Assembly (NCBI GenBank): GCA_024449915.1
Contig: JAMZAV010000356.1
Span: forward strand, 492,652 to 556,651
Length of the DNA: 64,000 nt
Reading direction: 5' to 3'
DNA from: Sweltsa coloradensis
Taxonomy: Eukaryota; Arthropoda; Insecta; Plecoptera; Chloroperlidae
Part shown: positions 44,985 through 56,900 of the stretch, in pieces
How positions within the stretch are numbered: position 1 is the stretch's first letter
Layout: every line of letters starts with the position of its first letter
Program-made: the position numbers and the translations under genes
Notes under the pieces: generated by a model
What the model was told of the DNA's origin: nothing
The model's input: the letters and a program-made list of their open reading frames with translations, nothing else
Database searches by the model: none

Positions 44985-47900
44985 CAAAAGTTATTTTTAG
45001 CCCACTACTCTAGTTGCACAACGCTGTCCGGCCGTTCCCCCCCCCATTCTCGATGGGCACTGTTAACTTTAATGTTTTGTGCCCTAAAATCCCAATAACT
45101 AACTCCACCCGCTAGCTTGCTTGTCTCTTGGCCCGGCCAAGACTCTCGCTGATGTTTTATGTTTACGTTTTGAGATAAGATAACGACTAACGAGACAACA
45201 AGTGCAATCTCATTCAATTTATCATTAAAAAAATTTTTTTTTTTTTTTTTTTTTGGTCGACTCCTTGAAAATGGAGTCGACTCCGATAGGAGTCGGGTAG
45301 GAGTCGGGTACCCGAGTACCCGATGTCATCCCTAGTAAGTATCCTGTCACAAAAGGCCTCTGAGCAAATATAGGCCTACATAATATATTTGACCGACTTT
45401 TGGTCAATTGACCGTTTTTAATTTGACTGGTCAAAGTGCCATCCCCTAGTGTGTGTGGTTCTTAATTCATGCATTTAAACTTTAAAGTTAAACCGTGTAT
45501 GTACCCTGGCTATTACGGTACCAGTATCTATCATTACTCATTACTTTTAGGTAAACACTTAACACCAACATTAGCTAGAAATAGTATTGACAAACATTGA
45601 TAAATGACAAGGCACTGTTGAATTTCAAGTACACTGTAAAGATAACAAAATGGGGCCTTAGTCTAATTCGAGTGCATTGGAGCAGCTGTCCAGATTGGAT
45701 AACAGGTATCAGTTTCTGTTTAGAGTCAGAGATAATAAAATAATCTTGTTTGTCAAGTGCAGATGTTCTTTCTTATCTAATAATAGACTAATTGCAACAT
45801 TGACAACCTTCTATTAAACAATTCAGAAGAGATATTTCATATTTGAGTCATCTACTGATTCTAAAGTCCAAACACGATTGTATTGATTCAAACAAACTGA
45901 AAAAGGTACTTAGGCTTTACTATTAATACGATCTACTCCCCGTATTTAACACAGGCGGCGGTGGCGACAAAAACCCTATGGTCTTGGATTGAACTATTGC
46001 CATCGCATTGTTGCCATAAGTTAAGATCAAGAAGTTGAACTTCTTTCTCGATTAGGATGATGATGTTGTTAGTAGCGCTAGTGGTGCGGCGGTGACTTGA
46101 TCTGAAACTTCATTGAATTCTTCGATTTCCCTTTAGGATCGTATTATTCCTATTACAGTACCTAGTATTTGCATGATCCATTCATAGTTAAATCCTCCTA
46201 GATGTTTCAACTAGCTTCCTCCCTCCCTGTCTGTCCATGCGCACAATGTTAATTGTCGTCCTGTCAGTCTCCATCGTCAGCCACATGAGTGTAGGCCTAC
46301 ACCCCTAGCAACCTTTTCTGTTTTTATTATTTATTTTACCAACTTTGGGGATATCAAAGACACAAAGAGTAATTTATTTGAAATCTGGTTTACCCTACTA
46401 TTAATAAGACAATTGTAAGTAACGTATTTACTCGCTTATAGGCCGCACCCTTATTTAGACCACTCAGATTTTAAAGAGTTGGCTACAAATTGATAAATGG
46501 CTTCACATAATGGCCGCACCCCACTTTTTGAACTTGACAATTTCCAATATAGGTACCTACCCGAGGCCTATACTCGCATAAATACAGTATTGTAATTTGT
46601 AACCCATATTATCAGCCCTACAAGAATCATATTAATAGTTAGGCCTAGGCCTACTCGCAAGTTGGGGGTTTGGTAAGAAACCCTGCCACCGGACCATTTT
46701 GCCTAAGCATTTTGATTTTTGGCCGTTAGTGATTTTTGAATGTTTAAAAACAGGTTCGAAAACACGAATGACGTGTCAAGTAGAGCCTAACCTTGCTGTA
46801 TGATGACAACATAAATGCAGAATTTACTTATTGCGTGGCTCTACCACAGGTTTGGTTGTGTTGTGAGTTTGTTTGTATGTAGTTAACTGATTTTTAGTGG
46901 CCACCATCAGCCTGACGAGTCCCAGAATGGCAAAAAGTGTTGTGGAATAAGGAAACAACTTTAAATTAGCTCAAATTTTCATCGCAGGTGTAAAGTTTTT
47001 CGCACCCCAACCCTTTCAGGCTGGTCTTTTGTTCTCTTTGCTTTTCCTAACCTGTAAACCTTCACCAAATCTTGAGAAAAATTACCGTATAGTACCAAAA
47101 TAGGCCCCCCTAACTTGGTCATCAAATTTTTAAAAAAAGGGAAATTTTTAAAGGAATATTTTATTTTCGCCGTTATTCCTGCGGCTGTTTCCGCAGCCAG
47201 TCAAGGTTTGTTTCCCCCAGCGGCCTATTGACGCGGACCCGTAATGACGTACCGCTGACGCAATCTCCGCAGACCATTCCACCCGTACTGATTCTGCCGC
47301 GTATCCGCAGTTTGCTGACGCCGTCCAGAAGGGTGGAGGTGTCCCCAGTCCAGTTCGCTTGGGATATCCTTGTCTGGCCTCTCTCCAAGCAATCTGACTT
47401 AGGATCATCACACGCTCATGTCAGCACACGCCGTACGTTGACACTGACGGCGTACTCGCATTTGCTGAGCCCGGAGGTTTCCAGAAAGGAGGAAGGTGTC
47501 CCCCACAGTCCTGGTTCAGCTTGGGATTATCCTTGTCTAGGCCTAATCTCTTCCAACTTGCTAGAACCACAGACTCATGTCAGCACACTCCGTTAATGAA
47601 TCCTCAGACGCGTACCATCCAGTTGCGGACGCCGTCCAGAGAAGGGTGAGGTGTCCCCCAGTCCAGTAGTTCGCTTGGGATTTCCCTTGGTCTGGCATCA
47701 TTCTCCAGCATCTTGCCTAGAAACACAGACTCATGTCAGCCAACCCGTACTGAACCTATGAGGTCAGTACTCCCAGTTTGCTGACGCCGTCAGAGAATGG
47801 TGAGGTGTCCCCCAGTCCTAGGTTCAGTATGGGATTATCCTTGGTCTGGCCTCTTCTCTCGCATCTTGCCTAGAAACACACAGATCATGTCGAGAACGAC

Positions 47901-50900
47901 GCCGTACTTGAGCCTTCATGAGGCGTACTCCAGCAGTTTGCTGACGCCTCCAGAGAAGGGTGGAGGTGTCCTCCCAGTCCTAGGTTCAGCTTGGGATTAT
48001 CCTTGGTCTGGCCTCTTCTCTCCAGCATCTTGCCTAGAACACCAGGCTACGTCAGCACACGCCTACTTGAGCCTCATGACGGCGTATCCAGCAGTTTGCT
48101 GACGCCGTCCAGAGAGGGTGGAGGTGTCCCCCCAGTCCTAGGTTCAGTTGGGATTATCCTTGGTCTGGCCTCTTCTACTCCAGCATCTTGCCTATGACAC
48201 ACAAGACTCATGTCAGCACACGCCGTACTTGAGCCTCATGACGGCGTACTCCAAGCAGTTTGCTGACAGCCGCACCGTCCAGAGAAGGGTGGAGGTGTCC
48301 CCCAGTACCTAGGTTCAGCTTGGGATTATCCTTGGTCTGGCCTTCCTCTCCAGCATCTTGCCTAGAACACACAGGCTCATGTCAGCACACGCCGTACTGA
48401 GCCTCATGACGCGTACTCCAGCAGTTTGCGACGCGTACTCCAGCAGTTTGCTGACGCCGTCCAGAGAAGGGGAGGTGTCCCCCCAGTCCTAGGTTCAGCT
48501 TGGGATTATCCTTGGTCTGCCTCTTCTCCGCAGCATCTTGCGCTAGAACACAGACTCATGTCAGCACACGCAGTACTTTGAGCCTCATGAACGGCGTACT
48601 CCTCAGTTTGCTGAACGCCGTCCAGAGAAGTGTGGAGGTGCCCACCGCCATCTAGGTTCAGCTTGGGATTATCCTTGGTTCGGCTCTTCTTTTCAGCATC
48701 TGCTAGAACACACAGACTCATGTCAGACACGGCAGTACTTGAGCCTATGCGGCTGTACTCCAGCAGTTTGCTGACGCCGTCCAAGAGATGGGTGGAGGTG
48801 TCCCCCCAGTCCTAGGTTCCTTGGGTTATCCTTGGTTGGCCAACTTCTTCTCCAGGCATCTTCCTAGAACACACAGACTCATGTCAGCACACGCCACTGG
48901 TGTAGGTAGTAAGGTGACCCATCGATATCAATCGATATATATCGTATACGTCAACAATTAATTTCGATATCATATTGTTTTCTACACCGTGACGATATTT
49001 CAAGTACCAAATTGTTTAAAAAACGCGTAAAAATGAAAAATTGGTCTGGTAGCTTCGCATCGGGAATTCTGCAGTATCAGTCGACATCGCGTCGTTCTGC
49101 TTGCTGTCTAGAGGCAGCTCGGCACGGTTGCGGCCGGTGCGGCTCAAGACTACGGCACGGCTCGACTGGCGTCATACAGTGGGCTGTGGCGATGGGAAGA
49201 CGCACATTGGGGAAACTGCCATGGAAACTATATTTAATAATGGAGGGAAAATATCGATATCGTTGGCCATTTATTTCGATATATGATAGTGGATTTTCAC
49301 TTCGTTGGGCATCCCTAGTAGGTAGGGCTGGCAAACTGGTCATTGACCAGTCATATTTTTGCCAAAGGAAAGTCAACTTTTGTTCTCCCTACAAGATTTG
49401 AATTGGACAATTCACTGTTGTTGCAGTTAATACTTCTCTACACTTTGTACGTGTGAGTAAATTCACTCATTTACATCATTTCCATCAATGTTATATCACC
49501 ATTGATGTTGATCATTATATTGATTAGCCTAACTGGTTGGCACATGTCTCGTAAGTATCCTGTCACAAAGGCCTATATGAGCAAAAATAATGTTTTAATT
49601 TTGACCGACTTTTGGTCAATTGACCCATTTTCATTTAACAGTCAAAGTTCTATCCCTATAGTGTAGGTGGTTCTTAATTCATGCATTTAAACAATGTGGT
49701 TTACCTGAACTATGACATCATATACCCTTTACATGGGAAATGGTACTTTAGGTAAACTCTGTAGGCCTACAGTGTAATCATAGAATTAGAGAAACCAATC
49801 GAATCATAGTCCTATGTTTAAAAAGTGGAAGGGTTATCCAGTGATGTTTTTATCCTTTTTTTGTTGAAAAAACACTAAACAATAACAGGCAATTTAAAAT
49901 GATTTTTAAACTCTCTTCCATGCATAGTGTACTAAAGCGTAGTAAAGTAATGTGTTGCCTTGCGTCTGCGCTCTGCAAGGGAAAGGGTTAAACAGGCGCA
50001 CAAAGTGTGACAAAATGAAACAAAAAAATACAACACTAACACTCGTACCAAACAAACAACCACTATCACTTCCACACGCCGCCATCTTTGAACTCTAATT
50101 CAGCCTAGACCAGTGCTATCAACTACTACTAGGCCGCTTCGCTAAATCTTTTTCCAGTCGCGTTGATGGATGAGCTTTTATGGATGATTATCGTTGCCCT
50201 AAAAGTACGATTTCTATAAGAAATATTTTTTCAGTTGTCCCTAAAATCATAACATATCTAGGTTCGGGTGATTTCAAACGTTCCCACAGAGTTTCAACAA
50301 GATCGGCAGTCTTGGGGCGTAGCACGATACTTGTAGCATGCTACATTTTTTGCGTGGCAGTGAAAAGAAGGTAGTATGATTTATGTCGCTACTTTTAAAT
50401 ATATTTGTCCAAAATCCAAATAACATTTTAATAGTTTCCCTACTAAAAAATTCTGTTTTTACTGATACTAAATGTCAACGTGAAAACTAATACAATTTTA
50501 GGATCAACTTTCTTTTTCCGAACCGTTTCTCCAAAGGTAGCTGCCCTCCCCTCCCACACTTTGCCATCGGTCTGCATGGTCAATAAACCATTGTCACTGT
50601 CATCCTCAGTCCAATACGAGGTATCAGAGGCAGACTGAAGACCTCACATTTTAGATTGTTGTTTTAATTACTTTTTACTTTAAAAAAGGCAGTTAAAATC
50701 TAATATTTTGGTCTGTCAAAAAATTAAGTTTAAAATCAATAGAATTGGGAATTTTTCTTTGGACTGATTTAAATTGTGCTAGGCCGACTAATGGTGGTTC
50801 CTATTCGTTCCATAGATAGACACACATCAATATTCAATACTTGAACTCGGTGTATGTTCCCTGGCTATTACCAGTATCATTACTTAATGATAGGAGCGCC

Positions 50901-53900
50901 ACCAACACCAACATTAGCTAGAAATAGTATTGACAAACTTTGATAAAAAATGACAAAGCACTGTTGAATTTCAAGTATATTGTACAGATAACAAAATGGG
51001 GCCATAGTCTAATTCTAGTGCATTGGAGCAGCTGTCACAGATTGGACAACGGGTATCAGTTTCTGTTTAGAATCATAGATAATAAAATAATCTTGTTTGT
51101 CAAGTGCAGATGTTCTTTCTTATCTAATAATAGACTAATTGCAACATTGACAACCTTCTACAATACAAGTTTTTAAACGATTCAGAAAAGATAATTCATA
51201 TTTGAGTCATCTACTGATTCTAAAGTCCAAACACCATTGATACAAACAAATGTTAAACACTACACAAATACTGAAATATATTCCCTATTAATACGATCTA
51301 CTCCCCGTATTTAACACAGACGGCGCTGGCGACAAAAACCCATGGTCTTAGCCTTGAACTATTGCCATCGCATTGTTGCCATTAGATCAAGAAGTTGAAC
51401 TTCTTTGTCGATTAGAAAAGTTGTTAGTAGCGCCAGTGGTGCGGCAGTGCCTCGGTTTGGAACTTCATCGAATTCATCGTCATTTGTTTGTCGCCAATAT
51501 TTCCATCGTATTTTTCCTATTACAGTACCTATTTGCATTACATTCATAGTTAAATCCACTGCCTCCTAGATGTTTCAAAGAGCTTCCTCTTTCCCTGTGC
51601 CTGACCATGCGCACAGTGTTGATTGTTGTCCTGTCAGTCTATATAATCAGCCACTAGAGCACTCTAGTGGTAGTGTACACCCCGAGTTCCCTTTTCTGTT
51701 TTTATTATTTATTTTTACCGACTTTGGGGATATCAAAAAGTTATTTATTTAGAATTTGGTTTACCCTACTGATTAATAATGGCGTTTTCCATTGGCCGCA
51801 CTCAGGTCGCACTAGTGCGCCCTAGTGCGCACTGGATTGCCACTTGTCTTTTCATTTGTTCAGTTTTGTAATGTTATTCAAGTGGAGGTTGACAACAATG
51901 ACATCTCTGCACTCACCGAGTGCATGCCAATGGAAAACGCCATAAGACAATTGTAAGTTTTGTAATTTATAACCCATATTATCAGCCCTCCAAGAATCAC
52001 ATTAATAGTTAGGCCTACTCGCAAGTTGGGGGTTTGGTAAGAAACCCGTCCACCGGACCATTTTGCCTACGCATTTTGATTTTTGGCCGTTAGTGATTTT
52101 TGAATGTTTAAAAACAGGTTCGAAAACACGAATGACATGTCAAGTAGGGCCTAACTTTGCTGTATGATGACAACATAAATGCAGAATTTACTTATTGCGT
52201 GGCTCTACCACAGATTTGGTTGTGTTGTGAGTTTGTTTGTATGTAGTTAGCTGATTTTTAGTGGCCACCATCAGCCTGACGAGTCCCAGAATGGCAAAAA
52301 GCGTTGTGGAATAAGGAAACAACTTTAAATTAGCTGCAGTTGTCATCAGCAGGTGTAAAGTTTTGTCGCACCCCAACCCTTCAGGCTGGTCTTTATGTTC
52401 TCTTTGCTTTCCCAACCTGTAAACCTTTCACCAATCTTGAGAAAAGTTAATTAACAAGCAACCTATCAAGTCAGTTGCGAGTAGCAGGCCTACAACTCAC
52501 CGATGACGAATCCTGGATTGAAGAGTGGATTCCTCAGCTTCTTCACCATCTCCTTCAGTTCGACGCCGGCGAACTGGAGTCCGTTGAGGGCGATGAACAG
52601 TCTCAAGATCTCATTTGTCCCCTCGAAGATCATGCAGATGCGAATGTCTCGTAGCATCCGCTCGTAAGGGAACGCTTTCATGTAGCCCAGACCGCCTGGG
52701 GGACAATAGGTAGGGGTTAGATCAGAATGTATCCATATATAGGCTGCAGACATATATAATAATAATCATCATAACTCAGTTCCAACTATGTCGGGTTGAG
52801 TGGTGGTTTTCCACGGTTATCAAGTCACACTCACAACCTTCTCGTGGTTTGGCCCTTGAATAGAGGAGTTTCACTCCCTGAAACTAATGGTGAGCTCTGG
52901 GTCGTCGTCGGGAACTTTCCCTTTCCCTTTGACTACCTCCCCGACGGCGATAACAATGACAACACGGACGGATGATGACACAGACGAAGATGACCACGAT
53001 GTGGGGGAACCCCTGCCCTCCCCATACGCTTGTGGCTGGTTCTGACCAGCACAGGCCTGTCCACCCCTAGTCCCCCCTTCTACTAATAAATACTAATAAT
53101 AATAATAAATATAAATACTAATAAAACTACTAGGCCTAATACTAATACTAGGGCATGAAACTGTGGATACTAAGCTTGCCAGACTCAGAGTTTCTTACTC
53201 ATTATCTTCCTCCTCCCTCTCCAGCAATTTACTCCACTCTTCTGTCCTCCCACAGCTAAATAATTATACAGCCCATCGCTGGTTTAGATTGCGCCAACTC
53301 ACCGAGCATCTGCAGACACTCGCTGATGTTGACCCAAGAGTTCTCCGAGCTGTAAACCTTGACCATCGCCGCCTCGACGGAGCAGTCGGGCTTCTCCTGT
53401 CCGTCCAACATCCCCGCGACGAGGTACGACATGGACTCCATCGCGTACGTCGAGAGGGTGATCCGCGCGACCTTCTCCTGGATCAGCTGGAAGTCCTTCA
53501 ACTGTTTGCCGAACTGTTTCCGGGTGGTCAGGTGTTCGGTGACGAGCTTCAGCAGCGACTTGAGTCCGCCCGCCGACATCGAGCCCATGCTGAAGCGGCC
53601 GCTGTTGAGGATGTTCATAGCGACCTTGAAGCCACCGCCGACCTAGAAGAGAATAGCGTGTATAAAAACCTGCAGAGCAATGGCATATTGAGGAATTCAT
53701 AAAGGGGGGTTCAACCAATTAATTCATACCCGGTAGATGTATTGAAGGGTAAGAAGGAGGTCCGGGGGGCTTGCCCCCCCGGACAAAAATTCTCCTTCAG
53801 GGTCATTTTGGTGAAAATTTGTGCATTTTAAAGCATTACAATTTGAACAACTGTATCTACTAAAATCTTCTTTTGGTCAGATGGTAATTATTGGCCTTTA

Positions 53901-56900
53901 GTATTTGATAAAACAATTATTCTAGGCCTACATTAAAACGTTTAAGTGCACTTTCACACTTTTTTTGCAAAAAAAAAAAGGGGGGCCTTCCTTGGATATG
54001 CCACTGCTGCAGAGTGTGTGATTTTTTTAAATTGTAGGGCCTATTAAATAAAAAATAATGATTTATTTATTTGATTCAAATTGGATTTGATTGATGATTG
54101 TTGATTGAGTGTTTCAAAACTTGTGTTGTCAAGCTGGTGAGCTGATCAAATACTTTCACGAGCATTTCAGAAAATCAAATTAAAAATTTGTTTTGAGGAA
54201 AACTTTGATTAAAGTCAGTTAAAACTCTTATGTTTGTAGCTATAAATTAAGAAAAAGTGCACTTGATTTAAATCAATGATTTGTATTAAATAAATCAATT
54301 GATTGATTAATTGATTTGACGGTTGAGATGGTATGGAAAAAGTAAAAACGGAAAAAAATAGGGTGCCCAAGAAAATGTATGAAAGAAGGATTGAAAAAGG
54401 AAGAAGAAGATGGGGTAGACCAAGGAAGAGATGGAAGGGCATCATAGCAGGAGACTTGGAGGCAAGAGGAGAGAGCTGGGAAGATGTGGAAGAGATATAT
54501 GATTGTGGGAGGATAGAAAGAAGTGGAAATTTTGTTGCTAAACCTGCCAGAAGAAGGAAACGGCGATGGATAATGATGATGAAATCAACTGACTATCTAC
54601 ACTGTCCACTTTCTCTCCTAGAAAGAGTTATACCTAGGTACCTATACTATTTATTTATTTATTAATTAGGGTTTCTTGAAACTAGTTAGTACATACATTT
54701 GAATAAAGTTACATGTTATGATACACTCCTACTTGATGCCCTTATATTAAATTCAACTTGGGAATAAACACTTGAATCTAACATCTTACCTCTCCTAGAA
54801 CGTTCTCGCTCGGCACCGGAGTGTTATCAAAGAACACCTCGCACGTGTTAGACCCTCGGATCCCGAGCTTGTCTTCCGGCTTCCCGTTCGATATCCCGCC
54901 GAACCCCCTCTCAACCGCGAACGCCGTCACCTTGTCGACTTTCTTCCCGTTCTTGTCCGTCACCTCGGTCTTGGCAAACACCGTGTAGAAGTCCGCGATC
55001 CCGCCGTTTGTGATCCAGAGCTTTCCGCCGTTGAGCAGCCAGGTCTTCCCGTCTTCCGCGAGAGTCGCGCGCGTCTGTATCGAGGCTGCGTCAGAACCAC
55101 TGCTCGGTTCAGTCAGGCAGAACGCGGCGACCCATTCACCTGCACACAACAACAATAACGATGTTGAGGAATTAGAGATTTTAAGTCCCCCGGATTATGT
55201 AGAGTCTGCATGATATTTTACGTTAATCTTAAGTTAATTAGGCCTAAGAATTCATTCACTCCCTCTCTCAAGAGTCCAAGAGGAGTTAAAACCTGTAACC
55301 TATAGCCCTTCTACGTATTGGTCTTGGATAAATAAACTTCTAGGTCCTACTTCTAAAAAAAAATTAAAATACCTACTATTAAAGAATTATACATAGGCCT
55401 ACTAAAATGGTAGTTTTGCGCGATCTAAAGCTAAATCTAGAATCGACTCCTATTATCAACTTATACCGGAAGAGGTAGTGTACCCATGCCGAAAATTGTA
55501 CCATTTACCCTACATAGCCTATACAAACAGACAGCGGTGAGTTTATCACGACGTGGCAACGTCGACGGCATCGAGCCTTAACCCTACTTTTCGACAACAA
55601 ATTATTTTAAAATGTAGGGGCCTATCTTTTCAGAAAGTATCTGATGAAACAATCTTGTATTTTGAACCCAAATCTCAAGTATCAGTGTCTAGTAGGCTAT
55701 TTCAAATACTTTAAATGTGAGTATTTTGCCCATGTCTGAGTGTGAAAGTAAAAAAATGGGCACTTCTATACCTGGGGGGGTCCAACTTTTCAACAACGAT
55801 TTTTTGCTGTTAAATTAACAAAAAAAACTTCAAAACCTTTAACGTCGCTATTTTAAACGAAAGTCCTTTGGCGTTTAAAGTACTTCATATTTAAAATAGC
55901 AACGTTAAAAGTTTAGTAGGTAGAGTATTTTTTTGAAAACGTTGCAAAAAATTGTTGTTGAAAAGTTGGACCCCCCCCCCAGGTAGGGCCTATAGAAGTG
56001 CCAAAAAAGGTGCCTAAAGAGTAACACCACTTTACAATAGCCTGATAACCAAGCCCTGCAGCAGTAGGCCTACCTAACATGAATGTTGGTTTTAATTTAG
56101 GCCTAACACTGCCTGGTAGGACTAACTGTTGAACAACGCCAACTGGAAATGAATTTTAAAAAACAGACAGAAGTTTGAATAGCGGCATCAAAGATTAGGC
56201 CTACTTTCAAGAAAGTGGACCTAGGTTGTAGTTCTGCTAAATTGTTAGTTGTGGCATTGTTTAGTTTAGGCCTAGATGTGGTAGATCCGTAGATGCTCTT
56301 TCTGTCATTCTTGCATTCATTTCTATGTGATAACATGTTCAAATGTTGCACAAAAGAATGCATTTAAAAAAATATATATGCTTAGGCCCTATGTCAAGGG
56401 AGCTAGCCTACACACCTGTTGCAAGTTTTGGCAAGTATTGAGCCTTTTTGCTTATCAGTCCCAGCGATAAGCAATCCTTTCAGTCCAATAGATTGATGGG
56501 CGGCCAAAGTTGTTCCAATAGCTGCATCGACGGCAATCGCTTCACCAATGCGGGCATACTCGGTGGCGTTCAAACCAAGCCCTCCAAACTCTACAGGAAT
56601 CTGTTGTCCGAACAGACCCAGCGCTTTCAAGCCGTCCATTGTTTCTTGCGGTATTTTACCCGCTATGTCGATAGCGGTCGAATCGACTTGTTCGGCGAAG
56701 AATCTCTCGATGGGCGTAACCATTTCGTTCAATGTCTGCAGTCGTTCATTATCTAGAACTTCTGGATAAGTTAGGGCACTTGTGTCAAACTTTCCGAGGA
56801 AAAGATTTTTCGCAAAAGGTTCTTTCACTGGTTTTGTGGATTTATCAATGCCCACTGAAGTTTTGCTACTTTCTCCAGTCTTTGACAGTTCATGTGCAGG

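Larger units (their letters stand above)
44568..47062. repeat. ACAD9 intron 5' duplication, copy A
   Basis: Collinear with 48861-52443 (copy B): both contain the same outer hAT MITE, the segment from ATGTACCCTGGCTATTA onward with CACTGTTGAATTTCAAG, and the SINE-D body. Divergence includes substitutions, many small indels, and different transposon insertions in each copy. Confidence 0.85.
48861..52443. repeat. ACAD9 intron duplication, copy B
   Basis: Second copy of the intron. Its right end runs directly into exon 4 (52501); copy A joins exon 5. It has about 1.1 kb extra (49.70-50.85 kb) compared with A, including a repeat fragment shared with 6.1-6.3 kb. Confidence 0.85.

Noticed and set aside
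47228..48815. Several open frames on both strands across 47.2-48.8 kb (such as 122 aa at 47228-47596)
   Set aside because: They are frames through damaged tandem copies of ACAD9 exon 5, mostly antisense or frameshifted; not separate genes.
53163..53718. Plus-strand 179-codon and alternative minus-strand 139-codon frames
   Set aside because: Shadows of ACAD9 exon 3; only frame [13 protein letters not shown].. matches the family.
56405..56416. Alternative ACAD9 donor two bases downstream (AGGT|GTGTAG) to restore frame
   Set aside because: It keeps a frame but replaces the conserved YLPKLA segment with unrelated residues; a one-base homopolymer error restores the family sequence exactly.
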